DNA of 13,305 bases from an uncultured Mycoplasmatota bacterium (GTDB lineage Bacteria > Bacillota_I > Bacilli_A > RF39 > UBA660), in NCBI GenBank assembly GCA_947384645.1, contig CANDHX010000017.1, positions 1 through 13,305 of the forward strand. Direction: 5' to 3'. Shown in pieces: positions 7,904 to 13,197 of this stretch (the first letter of the stretch is position 1; each line of letters begins with the position of its first letter). The notes below the pieces were generated by a model. The model was not told where the DNA came from and did no database searches. It saw only the letters and a program-made list of their open reading frames with translations. Position numbers and translations under genes: made by a program.

Positions 7904-8634
7904 AATTCCCACCCCTTTTTCTTATTTCTTCTTTTGATATAGAAAATAATTCCAACTATCAAAATAGCTATAACTAGAAAGAGTATGAGATATGTTTTCC
8001 AATTTTTGCCTACGAGCTTTTTGATCTCTTCTTTTTCTTCTATTTTATCTCTATCGGGATTGTTTTTGTCGTTATTCACTTTTATTTTATTTAAAAAGTC
8101 ATCTGTACCTTTTAGATTAATTTCACTTCCTATAAATCTTTGACAATAGTAAATCGAGCTGTTTTTGCAGTAGGTAAATTCGCTATAGGCGTTATATCGT
8201 GGTTTAGTAAATTTGATTGTTCTAAGGTCTGTACTAGGGCAATCTTCTCTATCAGACATAATAGATATTTCATAATTATATATGGTACCTATATCATAGT
8301 CATAGAAAGTATAATTATTATCTGTTGTATCTGAATTAGTTACTTTAAAGCTTCTTCCTTGATTTTGAACGTTTACTTCTGCTTTAAGTCCTTCTTTCAA
8401 ATTATAAATGGTGATTTCAAACACATATTTAGGTATTTTATAAGTAGTAGTTTGACCATCTATAGTGAGTTCTCGCTCTTCACTTTCTTCTTTTATCTCA
8501 TAACTGGCTTTGACATAGTTAGCAAGTGCTGCAAGTTCGTTTTTAACTTTTGTTTCACAACGAGCTGCTTTGACGCTGTCAAAAACGAGAAAAAATGCTA
8601 CAAAAAGAATAATATATCGCATATATTTTTTCAT
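7900..8634 (-). CDS. Membrane-anchored surface protein, first gene of the Tad-like operon (244 aa)
   Basis: This is the promoter-proximal gene of the leftward operon. The ATG lies 7 nt from the AGG of AGGTGAC and about 16 nt downstream of the predicted transcription start. The product has a signal peptide (1-23, MKKYMRYIILFVAFFLVFDSVKA), an ectodomain of about 185 residues with cysteines at 26, 132, 156 and 164, an acidic/basic stalk (180-212), and a C-terminal membrane helix (214-233) followed by a basic tail KRRNKKKGWEL. The architecture is the same as that of the next gene, and the segment REDCPSTDLRTIKFTKPRYNAY (129-150) aligns with its counterpart there. The gene ends in a TGA overlapping the ATG of the next gene. 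No known family was recognised. Presumed location is the outer face of the membrane. Confidence 0.85.
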   Translation of the reverse strand: MKKYMRYIILFVAFFLVFDSVKAARCETKVKNELAALANYVKASYEIKEESEERELTIDGQTTTYKIPKYVFEITIYNLKEGLKAEVNVQNQGRSFKVTNSDTTDNNYTFYDYDIGTIYNYEISIMSDREDCPSTDLRTIKFTKPRYNAYSEFTYCKNSSIYYCQRFIGSEINLKGTDDFLNKIKVNNDKNNPDRDKIEEKEEIKKLVGKNWKTYLILFLVIAILIVGIIFYIKRRNKKKGWEL

Positions 8635-8656
8635 CTTGTCACCTACTCTAACAATA

Positions 8657-8685
8657 ATTATAGCATAAGCACAACAATTTTTAAA
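8657..8685 (-). promoter_or_regulatory. Promoter of the leftward Tad-like operon
   Basis: Read leftward, a perfect TATAAT (8657-8662) has an upstream TG forming an extended -10 (TGCTATAAT) and a TTTAAA -35 (8680-8685, 4 of 6 to consensus) at 17 bp spacing. The predicted start near 8650 leaves a leader of about 16 nt containing AGGTGA. No internal terminator was seen between the eight genes, so this probably drives the whole operon. Confidence 0.75.
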
Positions 8686-8703
8686 GCAAAAAGTCTAAGT
8701 TTA

Positions 8704-8712
8704 TGTTAAAAT
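8704..8712 (+). promoter_or_regulatory. Possible extended -10 promoter for the CPBP protease gene
   Basis: TGTTAAAAT fits an extended -10 (TG-n-TAAAAT). No convincing -35 lies at 16-18 bp. The predicted start near 8719 would leave a leader of only about 9 nt that still covers GGTGAT, which is unusually short. The promoter is back-to-back with the operon promoter in a 93-bp intergenic region. Confidence 0.35.
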
Positions 8713-8727
8713 ATCTATGGTGATAGT

Positions 8728-9408
8728 ATGAAAAAAGATTCCTTGCTCAATTCTTTCGGTATAATCTTTGCCTATCTTTCTTTAGAAATCGTATTAGATG
8801 TCATTTATAGCATTATCAAAAATTTCACTACTTTAATGCAAAATCACATAATAAATAATTTCTCTTTAATAATGATTTCTACTATTATACTGATGTTTAT
8901 AATACACCTTTTAAAATCGAAATTGTCTAATCAATGGAAAAATTTTAAAAAAAATTCGAGCTCTATAATTAAAAAATCTTTAAAATATTGGTTTATAGGA
9001 TTTTTATTGATGATAGCGTCGAACTTGATAATAAACTTGATAATTCCGAATGGACTTGCCCCTAATGAAGAACTCAATAGACTTGCTCTAAAAAAATATC
9101 CAGTATATTCTTGCATATCGATTTGTATATTGGGTCCTATAACAGAAGAATTGCTATTTAGATTGAACTTCAAATCGACGGTTAAAGGAAGAACTCCTTT
9201 TATCTTATTAACTGGTCTCGTATTTAGCCTAATGCACATCTTATTCTCGACATCTAACCTTATCGAAATAATCTATATAATTCCATATTCGATGTTGGGA
9301 TTTGCTTTTGGAGCCCTATACTACGATACAGATAACATTTATTCATCGATATTCGCCCACATTTTGCACAACACTCTAGCGACAACCATAATACTATTGG
9401 GAATATAA
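8728..9408 (+). CDS. CPBP (Abi/CAAX) family intramembrane metalloprotease
   Basis: This 226-residue multi-spanning protein carries the CPBP motifs in order: EELLFR at 140-145 (EExxxR), FSLMH at 166-170 (FxxxH) and HILHN at 211-215 (HxxxN/B type). These supply the glutamate and histidine residues expected for an intramembrane metalloprotease related to Rce1. At least five or six hydrophobic segments are evident (about 8-30, 45-62, 86-108, 125-138, 157-175, 183-200, 203-225). Bacterial members cleave membrane-embedded substrates or act in bacteriocin maturation and immunity; no bacteriocin gene is seen here. The ATG has GGTGAT about 4 nt upstream. The gene is divergent from the Tad-like operon and followed 14 nt later by the metallophosphoesterase gene, so those two are probably co-transcribed. 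A link to processing of operon surface proteins is speculative. Confidence 0.9.
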   Translation: MKKDSLLNSFGIIFAYLSLEIVLDVIYSIIKNFTTLMQNHIINNFSLIMISTIILMFIIHLLKSKLSNQWKNFKKNSSSIIKKSLKYWFIGFLLMIASNLIINLIIPNGLAPNEELNRLALKKYPVYSCISICILGPITEELLFRLNFKSTVKGRTPFILLTGLVFSLMHILFSTSNLIEIIYIIPYSMLGFAFGALYYDTDNIYSSIFAHILHNTLATTIILLGI

Positions 9409-9422
9409 AGGAGGTATGACTT

Positions 9423-10334
9423 TTGAAAAAAGATATGAAAGACAAAGAAAAAAATGCCGAAACTAAAAATCAGGAAGAAAAGAAAAAAAGACCATTCATT
9501 TCGAAATTGATAATATTGTTTTTGCTCATAGGATTGGTATTCATCTATGCTAGATATGTGGGTACTAAAGGGATAAAATTAAAGGAATATAGCATCACTA
9601 ATGAAAATGTTCCGCCGAGCTTTGATGGATTTTCAATAGTACAGTTTTCCGATTTAGAACTAGGGACTACCTTCAACGTATCGGACTTAGAAGATTTAGT
9701 TTCTAAAATCAACGGCTTAAATCCTGATATAGTAGTCTTCACAGGCGATATAGTACATCCTGGATATACGCTATCCGATAAAGAAATGAAAAGTCTCATC
9801 ACAGCATTGGATAGAATAGACCCCTTAATCGGAAAATACTCTATAAAAGGTGACGACGACATCTATTCGGACGTATACGATAAAGTCATGAATGATTCAA
9901 ACTTCAAAGATATCACTAATTCATATGAACTAATATATTACAAAGGCTTAACCCCAATAGTTTTATATGGCTTAGACTCATTAAACGACGATAGACAAGA
10001 TTTAGCAAGCGCTTTTAGATATCCCTCTATAGAAGAAGATACTGCTTATATGGCGACTTTCAGAATTCTTCTAGCTCACGAACCTGATACCTTTGATAAA
10101 GTCGATAACTACAACATTTCTCTAATGCTATCTGGTCACTCCCACAACAGCGAACTAAACATTCCTTTTATAAAAGATTATTACAATATAAAAGGTGCTA
10201 CAAAGTACTACGACGAATTCTATCAAGAAAACGGCACAGGCCTTTATATATCTAGTGGACTCGGCACTTCTAAATATAAAATGAGATTATTTGCTCCCCC
10301 TTCTATCTCAATTTTTAGACTCTACACAAATTAA
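9423..10334 (+). CDS. Membrane-anchored metallophosphoesterase-like protein with altered metal-binding motifs
   Basis: This 303-residue protein has a very basic N-terminus (1-27), a membrane anchor (28-43) and a calcineurin-like phosphoesterase domain (about 69-302). The positive-inside rule places the domain outside the cell. Motifs in order: FSDLELG (D77, E79) where the family has DxH; FTGDIV (D109); KGDDD (142-146) where it has GNHD; LLAHEPD (H219); and SGHSHNSE (H239, H241). Three of the usual ligand or catalytic positions (DxH His, GNHD Asn and His) are acidic, so metal choice or activity may differ from classical enzymes such as YkuE. The start is TTG at 9423 with AAAGGAGG about 8 nt upstream; an ATG at 9416 is in another, quickly closed frame. 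It follows the CPBP gene by 14 nt. Substrate unknown; membrane or wall phosphoesters are a family-based guess. Confidence 0.85.
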   Translation: MKKDMKDKEKNAETKNQEEKKKRPFISKLIILFLLIGLVFIYARYVGTKGIKLKEYSITNENVPPSFDGFSIVQFSDLELGTTFNVSDLEDLVSKINGLNPDIVVFTGDIVHPGYTLSDKEMKSLITALDRIDPLIGKYSIKGDDDIYSDVYDKVMNDSNFKDITNSYELIYYKGLTPIVLYGLDSLNDDRQDLASAFRYPSIEEDTAYMATFRILLAHEPDTFDKVDNYNISLMLSGHSHNSELNIPFIKDYYNIKGATKYYDEFYQENGTGLYISSGLGTSKYKMRLFAPPSISIFRLYTN

Positions 10335-10335
10335 C

Positions 10336-10382
10336 AAAAAAACGCCCCTTTTCATAATTTATAACTGAAGGAGTGTTTTTTT
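10336..10382 (+). terminator. Terminator-like hairpin overlapping the next gene's ribosome binding site
   Basis: The arm at 10336-10350 (A7 then CGCCCCTT) pairs with 10368-10382 (AAGGAGTG then T7): 15 paired positions including one G-T wobble and one C-A mismatch, with a 17-nt loop. The T7 tract directly follows the GC part, giving a plausible intrinsic terminator after the phosphoesterase gene. GGAG of the 3' arm is also the Shine-Dalgarno of the gene starting at 10383, so the hairpin would hide it. Confidence 0.65.
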
Positions 10383-10595
10383 ATGAACAATATGAATAAC
10401 TACGACTATTACCTCGTACGAGATGGTGACCGTTATTTCTGGGTTCCATTTCTATTAGGCGGTTTAGGCGGTGCGGCAGTTGTCGGATTATCTAGACCGA
10501 GACCGGTATACGTAAATAGTCCATATCCGTATCCACCATATCCAAGACCATATGGTGGTTGCTATGGTTACTCTAATTATAACTACTATTATTAG
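10383..10595 (+). CDS. Small Tyr/Pro-rich single-pass protein (70 aa), hypothetical
   Basis: The 70-residue product begins MNNMNNYDYYLVRDGDRY, has a short glycine-rich hydrophobic segment (about 19-37, FWVPFLLGGLGGAAVVGL) and ends in a Tyr/Pro/Gly tail (PYPYPPYPRPYGGCYGYSNYNYYY) with about ten tyrosines and one cysteine. Such compositions occur in small surface or coat proteins of Firmicutes, but no specific family is recognised. GGAG lies 9 nt before the ATG. That ribosome binding site is inside a hairpin with the end of the upstream transcript. The gene overlaps the convergent RodA/FtsW gene by 23 bp. The biased composition, good start context and terminator at the stop support it being real, but conservation cannot be judged here. 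Confidence 0.65.
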   Translation: MNNMNNYDYYLVRDGDRYFWVPFLLGGLGGAAVVGLSRPRPVYVNSPYPYPPYPRPYGGCYGYSNYNYYY

Positions 10596-11667
10596 TAGTT
10601 ATTTTTAATACTAAGCCGAAGAGCATAAAATAACTGATTAGACTAGAACCTCCGTACGATAAAAATGGCAAAGTAATCCCCGTAATCGGAGTGAGTCCTA
10701 AATTCATCAAGATATGTTCCAACACTTGAAACAACATCATATAAAATATGCCAGATAAAACGAGTTTGTCCTCTTCTTTTTTACAAAGTTTTATCTCTTT
10801 AAAAAGCATCCACAGTATGAAAGTATAAAGAAATACTACTACTATTCCCATAATACTACCGAAATTTAAAATGGTTAAATCGAATGCAAAATCGGTTGTT
10901 ACTTCCGGTATATATATTTTAGAGGATTTTAACCCGAATCCCATAAGACCACTTGCACCTATTCCTATTAAGGCATTTCCTAACTGATATGATGAAGCAT
11001 CGCTAAAAGAAAGTATTCTATCGATCCTATAAAAAAAACTAGTACCAAAAAGTTCTATGAACAGGTTGCTTTGATAAAAGTAAAGAACGAAAAATATTAT
11101 CAAAAACAATACGCCAGAGCTTATTATGAAGAAAGTATACTTCCACGGTATTTTGCTCTCACACAAAAGTCCAAACAACATCAAAAGATACATCAAGACA
11201 ACTCCTGTATCGGGTTCTAAAAAAATGAGAAAACACGGTATAAACGATAAAAACATGACCTTTATAAATAATTTTAAGTCTCTGTTTTTAGATTTTGCAA
11301 TAATACCAGCGATAAAAATTATATAGAAAAATTTAAACAATTCCGAAGGCTGAAAAGAAACCGACTTTATCCTAAACCACGATGTAGCACCGTTTATATT
11401 TACTCCGAAAAACAGCACCAAAAGTAGAGAAAATAAACCGATTAAAAAAAGTGGCATGCTATATTTTTTTATTACTCTATAGTCTATCTTATATATGACA
11501 AATGAAACAGCAATACCGATCATTATCCACACAGATTGTCTTGCCAAATTGGTTTTATATAGATTACTTATAAAACTAGCTCCATACATATTTAAAAGGC
11601 TCAACAAAAGAAGTATGGCTATTGGTATTATAAAAGATAATTTTTTTCTAATATTTTTGCTTTTCAT
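10573..11667 (-). CDS. SEDS-family peptidoglycan glycosyltransferase (RodA/FtsW)
   Basis: This 364-residue polytopic protein carries the family landmarks: FQPSELFKF (105-113), LEPDTGVVLM (150-159), YQLGNALIGIGASGLMGFG (227-245), IPEVTTDFAF (253-262) with the conserved Asp at about 259 that is essential in RodA, and GLTPITGITLPFLSYGGSSL (324-343). SEDS proteins polymerise lipid II into glycan strands at the membrane with a partner class B penicillin-binding protein. The spacing of MNLGLTPITGI looks closer to RodA than to FtsW, but the assignment is left open. The usual E-E-L/F-G after the TDF segment is replaced by LTILNFG. The ATG is preceded only by a weak AAGA-type ribosome binding site. 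The gene is single, not visibly in a division or elongation cluster, and its 3' end overlaps the 70-aa gene. It implies a walled cell. Confidence 0.9.
   Translation of the reverse strand: MKSKNIRKKLSFIIPIAILLLLSLLNMYGASFISNLYKTNLARQSVWIMIGIAVSFVIYKIDYRVIKKYSMPLFLIGLFSLLLVLFFGVNINGATSWFRIKSVSFQPSELFKFFYIIFIAGIIAKSKNRDLKLFIKVMFLSFIPCFLIFLEPDTGVVLMYLLMLFGLLCESKIPWKYTFFIISSGVLFLIIFFVLYFYQSNLFIELFGTSFFYRIDRILSFSDASSYQLGNALIGIGASGLMGFGLKSSKIYIPEVTTDFAFDLTILNFGSIMGIVVVFLYTFILWMLFKEIKLCKKEEDKLVLSGIFYMMLFQVLEHILMNLGLTPITGITLPFLSYGGSSLISYFMLFGLVLKITTNNSSYN
10579..10606 (+). terminator. AT-rich hairpin terminator at the stop of the 70-aa gene
   Basis: A perfect 10-bp inverted repeat (ATAACTACTA / TAGTAGTTAT, 10579-10588 and 10593-10602) with a TTAT loop is followed by T5 (10602-10606). 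The TAG stop of the small gene starts the 3' arm. The structure lies in the last codons of the convergent gene. The stem is AT-rich, so termination may be weak. Confidence 0.5.
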
Positions 11668-11697
11668 ATTCTTATTATCGACAAAAATAATATATTT

Positions 11698-11703
11698 ATT
11701 ATA
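11698..11703 (-). promoter_or_regulatory. Candidate -10 box for the RodA/FtsW gene
   Basis: Read leftward there is a perfect TATAAT with a predicted start near 11691, about 24 nt before the ATG. No good -35 is visible at 16-18 bp. The box overlaps the ribosome binding site region of the divergent gene, so the two transcripts may interfere. Confidence 0.4.
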
Positions 11704-11717
11704 AGGAGATGTTTAAT

Positions 11718-12014
11718 TTGAAAGATTTACCTAAAGTATTCGCTAATCCTATCGACAAGGATATTAAAAATAACCGAAGTTTTACTTATGGCAAATTAGA
11801 AGAAGAAGCTAAAGAAAGAAATGAAACTGAAGTTTTAAAGAAAATAGATTCCATATTTAAAAGAGAAGGCAACGTTTACTCTATCGACTGTTTGATAACG
11901 TTTGAAAACAATATGGGAAAATATACTATTATCGGAAAAACCAATAATAACTTAGTTACTAAAACCGAAAAGCTCATCCCAATAAGAGAGATATACGATA
12001 TCGAATTGGCATAA
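11718..12014 (+). CDS. Small soluble hypothetical protein (98 aa)
   Basis: The TTG at 11718-11720 is chosen as start because AAGGAG (11703-11708) lies 9 nt upstream. The in-frame ATG at 11709 directly abuts that ribosome binding site, which makes it an unlikely start. The 98-residue product begins MKDLPKVFANPIDKDIKNN and has no signal peptide or membrane segment. It shows a charged helical N-terminal half (KLEEEAKERNETEVLKKIDSIF, about 26-47) and a beta-like C-terminal half (VYSIDCLITFENNMGKYTIIGKTNNNLVTKTEKLIPI). I do not recognise a family. It is divergent from the RodA/FtsW gene with only 50 bp between their starts and is followed by a strong terminator, so it is a monocistronic unit. The clean start, terminator and codon pattern make a real gene likely. 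Confidence 0.75.
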   Translation: MKDLPKVFANPIDKDIKNNRSFTYGKLEEEAKERNETEVLKKIDSIFKREGNVYSIDCLITFENNMGKYTIIGKTNNNLVTKTEKLIPIREIYDIELA

Positions 12015-12017
12015 ATT

Positions 12018-12051
12018 AAATCCTAGAAACTCTTTACTTCTAGGATTTTTT
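12018..12051 (+). terminator. Intrinsic terminator after the 98-aa gene
   Basis: A perfect 11-bp stem (AAATCCTAGAA at 12018-12028 with TTCTAGGATTT at 12038-12048) has a 9-nt loop, and a T6 tract runs from 12046 to 12051. It starts 3 nt after the stop codon. Confidence 0.9.
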
Positions 12052-12054
12052 GTA

Positions 12055-12084
12055 TTGTTAAAATTTATAAAAGTGTGATAAAAT
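12055..12084 (+). promoter_or_regulatory. Promoter of the frameshifted hypothetical gene
   Basis: TTGTTA (12055-12060), an 18-bp spacer and TAAAAT (12079-12084) with an upstream TG (12076-12077) form an extended -10 promoter. The predicted start near 12091 leaves a leader of about 35 nt with AAAGG before the ATG at 12126. It begins just after the preceding terminator and rules out the in-frame GTG at 12075 as a translation start. Confidence 0.65.
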
Positions 12085-12125
12085 TTTCTTATCTAAGATA
12101 TTTCTCAAAGAAAGGTATATATAAT

Positions 12126-12431
12126 ATGAATAGCTCGTTATATGAATTTTTAATAAATAATCGCTTTTATACTCACAGCATCGGAAGAATTAATGAACCA
12201 GATACTATTTTAAAGCTCGAATCTATATTTAGGCTGGAAGCCCTCTATTCAAAAGATAAACTTAGAAGCTTAGGAATTAAAATAGAGGGAAAAGTCGTAG
12301 GAAATATTCGTATCACAAAAGAAGCTTTTGTTTCCCTTTTTGACCCAACATCGCCTGCTTTAAAGAAAAGACTTCTTTCTTCTAATTATCGTCTATTTCA
12401 CATTTTGGCAATACTGATATTGTATTTTTAA
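12126..12431 (+). CDS. Hypothetical protein, 5' part of a frameshifted gene
   Basis: The ATG at 12126 has AAAGG about 10 nt upstream and a promoter at 12055-12084. An alternative GTG at 12075 lies inside that promoter and is rejected. As read, the product is 101 residues, starting MNSSLYEFLINNRFYTHSIG, with no signal peptide or clear membrane anchor, and ends in FHILAILILYF. That hydrophobic ending looks unlike the rest and is probably the out-of-frame tail after a one-base loss: in the -1 frame the sequence continues for a further 87 codons with a similar charged composition (see the next entry). The intact protein would be about 178 residues. No family recognised. Confidence 0.6.
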   Translation: MNSSLYEFLINNRFYTHSIGRINEPDTILKLESIFRLEALYSKDKLRSLGIKIEGKVVGNIRITKEAFVSLFDPTSPALKKRLLSSNYRLFHILAILILYF

Positions 12432-12664
12432 TCGATGAAGAAGTAATTCTATTCGATAATGCCAAAAAAAGTGAATTCGATTCGATTGAAGTAACTGTAA
12501 AAGATGAAGTACCAATTTCACTAATAAAAGGCATTCTCGTTCCTAATGTCGATGTCGTTTTAAAAGTTATTAGAAAACTATTAGATAAACACAAGCTCGA
12601 CATTCCTCTATATGACTTTGAAGGTCGATTAATCGAATACTCGAAAAATCCAAAAACTAAGTGA
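12386..12664 (+). pseudogene. 3' part of the frameshifted hypothetical gene
   Basis: In the -1 frame relative to the 5' part, a reading frame is open from a TAA at 12383-12385 to the TGA at 12662-12664. It encodes HFGNTDIVFLIDEEVILF, then a Lys/Asp/Glu-rich segment with VPISLIKGILVPNVDVVLKV, ending SKNPKTK. It has no ATG, GTG or TTG, so it cannot be an independent gene. Adding one T to the T4 run at 12403-12406 would join both parts into one frame (FHIFGNTDIVFLID). A terminator follows directly. Whether the break is genuine decay or a sequence error cannot be told here. Confidence 0.6.
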
Positions 12665-12668
12665 CATG

Positions 12669-12699
12669 AAAATATAGAAGCCATTGCCTCTATATTTTT
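12669..12699 (+). terminator. Hairpin terminator between convergent genes, probably bidirectional
   Basis: A 10-bp stem (AAAATATAGA at 12669-12678 with TCTATATTTT at 12689-12698) has a 10-nt loop and T5 at 12695-12699. Read leftward, the same hairpin ends in T4, so it can also serve the convergent gene ending at 12727. Confidence 0.75.
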
Positions 12700-12715
12700 A
12701 ATTTTAATTAAAATT
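12700..12715. repeat. Perfect 16-bp AT palindrome
   Basis: AATTTTAATTAAAATT reads the same on both strands. It sits between the terminator hairpin and the stop codon of the leftward gene. It may extend the terminator for that gene or simply reflect AT-rich composition; no regulatory role is shown. Confidence 0.45.
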
Positions 12716-12726
12716 AAAATTGTTCG

Positions 12727-13197
12727 TTACTCTGCTCTAAAAAAATCAGATATAGTTCCAGTGCCTATTAAGGTTTTAAAATATTCCGCTGTCAGATTGA
12801 TAACTGGAGCAATTGCGCCATTGGCATTATTGACAAATGCACTGTACAACACTCCCATACATGGATCAAACATAGTAGCATAACTATCAAAATAGAATGG
12901 CGAAAGTGACCAACTCCATGCTGCTGGATTGTATAAATAATATGTTGAGTTATTTGTTCCATACTTTCCGCTTCCTGCTGCTATTACTTCGTCTGCTGTT
13001 ATTAATCCCACCGGATAGGTAAGATCAGCATTTCCTTTTTCTCCATCGTCCACAGTAAAAGCGTCGTTTTTATTTGGACATTTAAAACTTGGTTGTGTTT
13101 TTGTTATTCCTGAATTCCATACTCCCGTCCTAGCTGTTGCACCATATGCTGTTTTATATTTTCGATCGCCAAAGCCTGTAGGAGGTGTCCCTCCTGG
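12727..13197 (-). CDS. C-terminal part of a secreted or pilin-like surface protein (5' end missing)
   Basis: A leftward frame ends in TAA at 12727-12729 and is open upstream through at least 13197, where the G-rich artefact begins, so about 156 C-terminal residues remain. The GTG at 13051-13053 is internal, since the frame upstream of it continues sensibly (KYKTAYGATARTGVWN, then QPSFKCPNKNDAF). The segment includes YPVGLITADEVIAAGSGKYG, then YYLYNPAAWSWSLSPFYFD and APVINLTAEYF near the C-terminus. From memory, this VGLITADE, W-S-L-SP, PVINL pattern is a recurrent C-terminal domain of secreted and prepilin-like proteins in gut Firmicutes. The aromatic, W/SP-rich pattern recalls formylglycine-enzyme or C-type-lectin folds, but this is unverified. 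It may be a substrate or component of the Tad-like system, but it lies 4 kb from it. Confidence 0.7.
   Translation of the reverse strand, partial: PGGTPPTGFGDRKYKTAYGATARTGVWNSGITKTQPSFKCPNKNDAFTVDDGEKGNADLTYPVGLITADEVIAAGSGKYGTNNSTYYLYNPAAWSWSLSPFYFDSYATMFDPCMGVLYSAFVNNANGAIAPVINLTAEYFKTLIGTGTISDFFRAE

Noticed and set aside
7904..7912. GTG start at 7912 for the 190-aa anchored protein
   Set aside because: It directly abuts the ribosome binding site; the ATG at 7903 has correct spacing and an ATGA overlap with the upstream stop.
8359..8709. Rightward 116-codon open frame in the operon's first gene and promoter region
   Set aside because: It is antisense to a gene with signal peptide and membrane anchor and runs through both promoters.
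8931..9239. Leftward 102-codon open frame inside the CPBP protease gene
   Set aside because: Antisense to the segment encoding the conserved EELLFR motif; shadow frame.
9416..9418. ATG closest to the ribosome binding site before the metallophosphoesterase
   Set aside because: Its frame closes after 16 codons; the TTG at 9423 opens the full-length protein.
12075..12125. N-terminal extension from GTG at 12075
   Set aside because: It lies inside the promoter -10 region; the ATG at 12126 has a ribosome binding site and a suitable leader.
12382..12684. Leftward 100-codon open frame opposite the 3' part of the frameshifted gene
   Set aside because: It crosses the terminator hairpin, has no ribosome binding site, and the rightward frame gives a more protein-like charged sequence ending exactly before the terminator.
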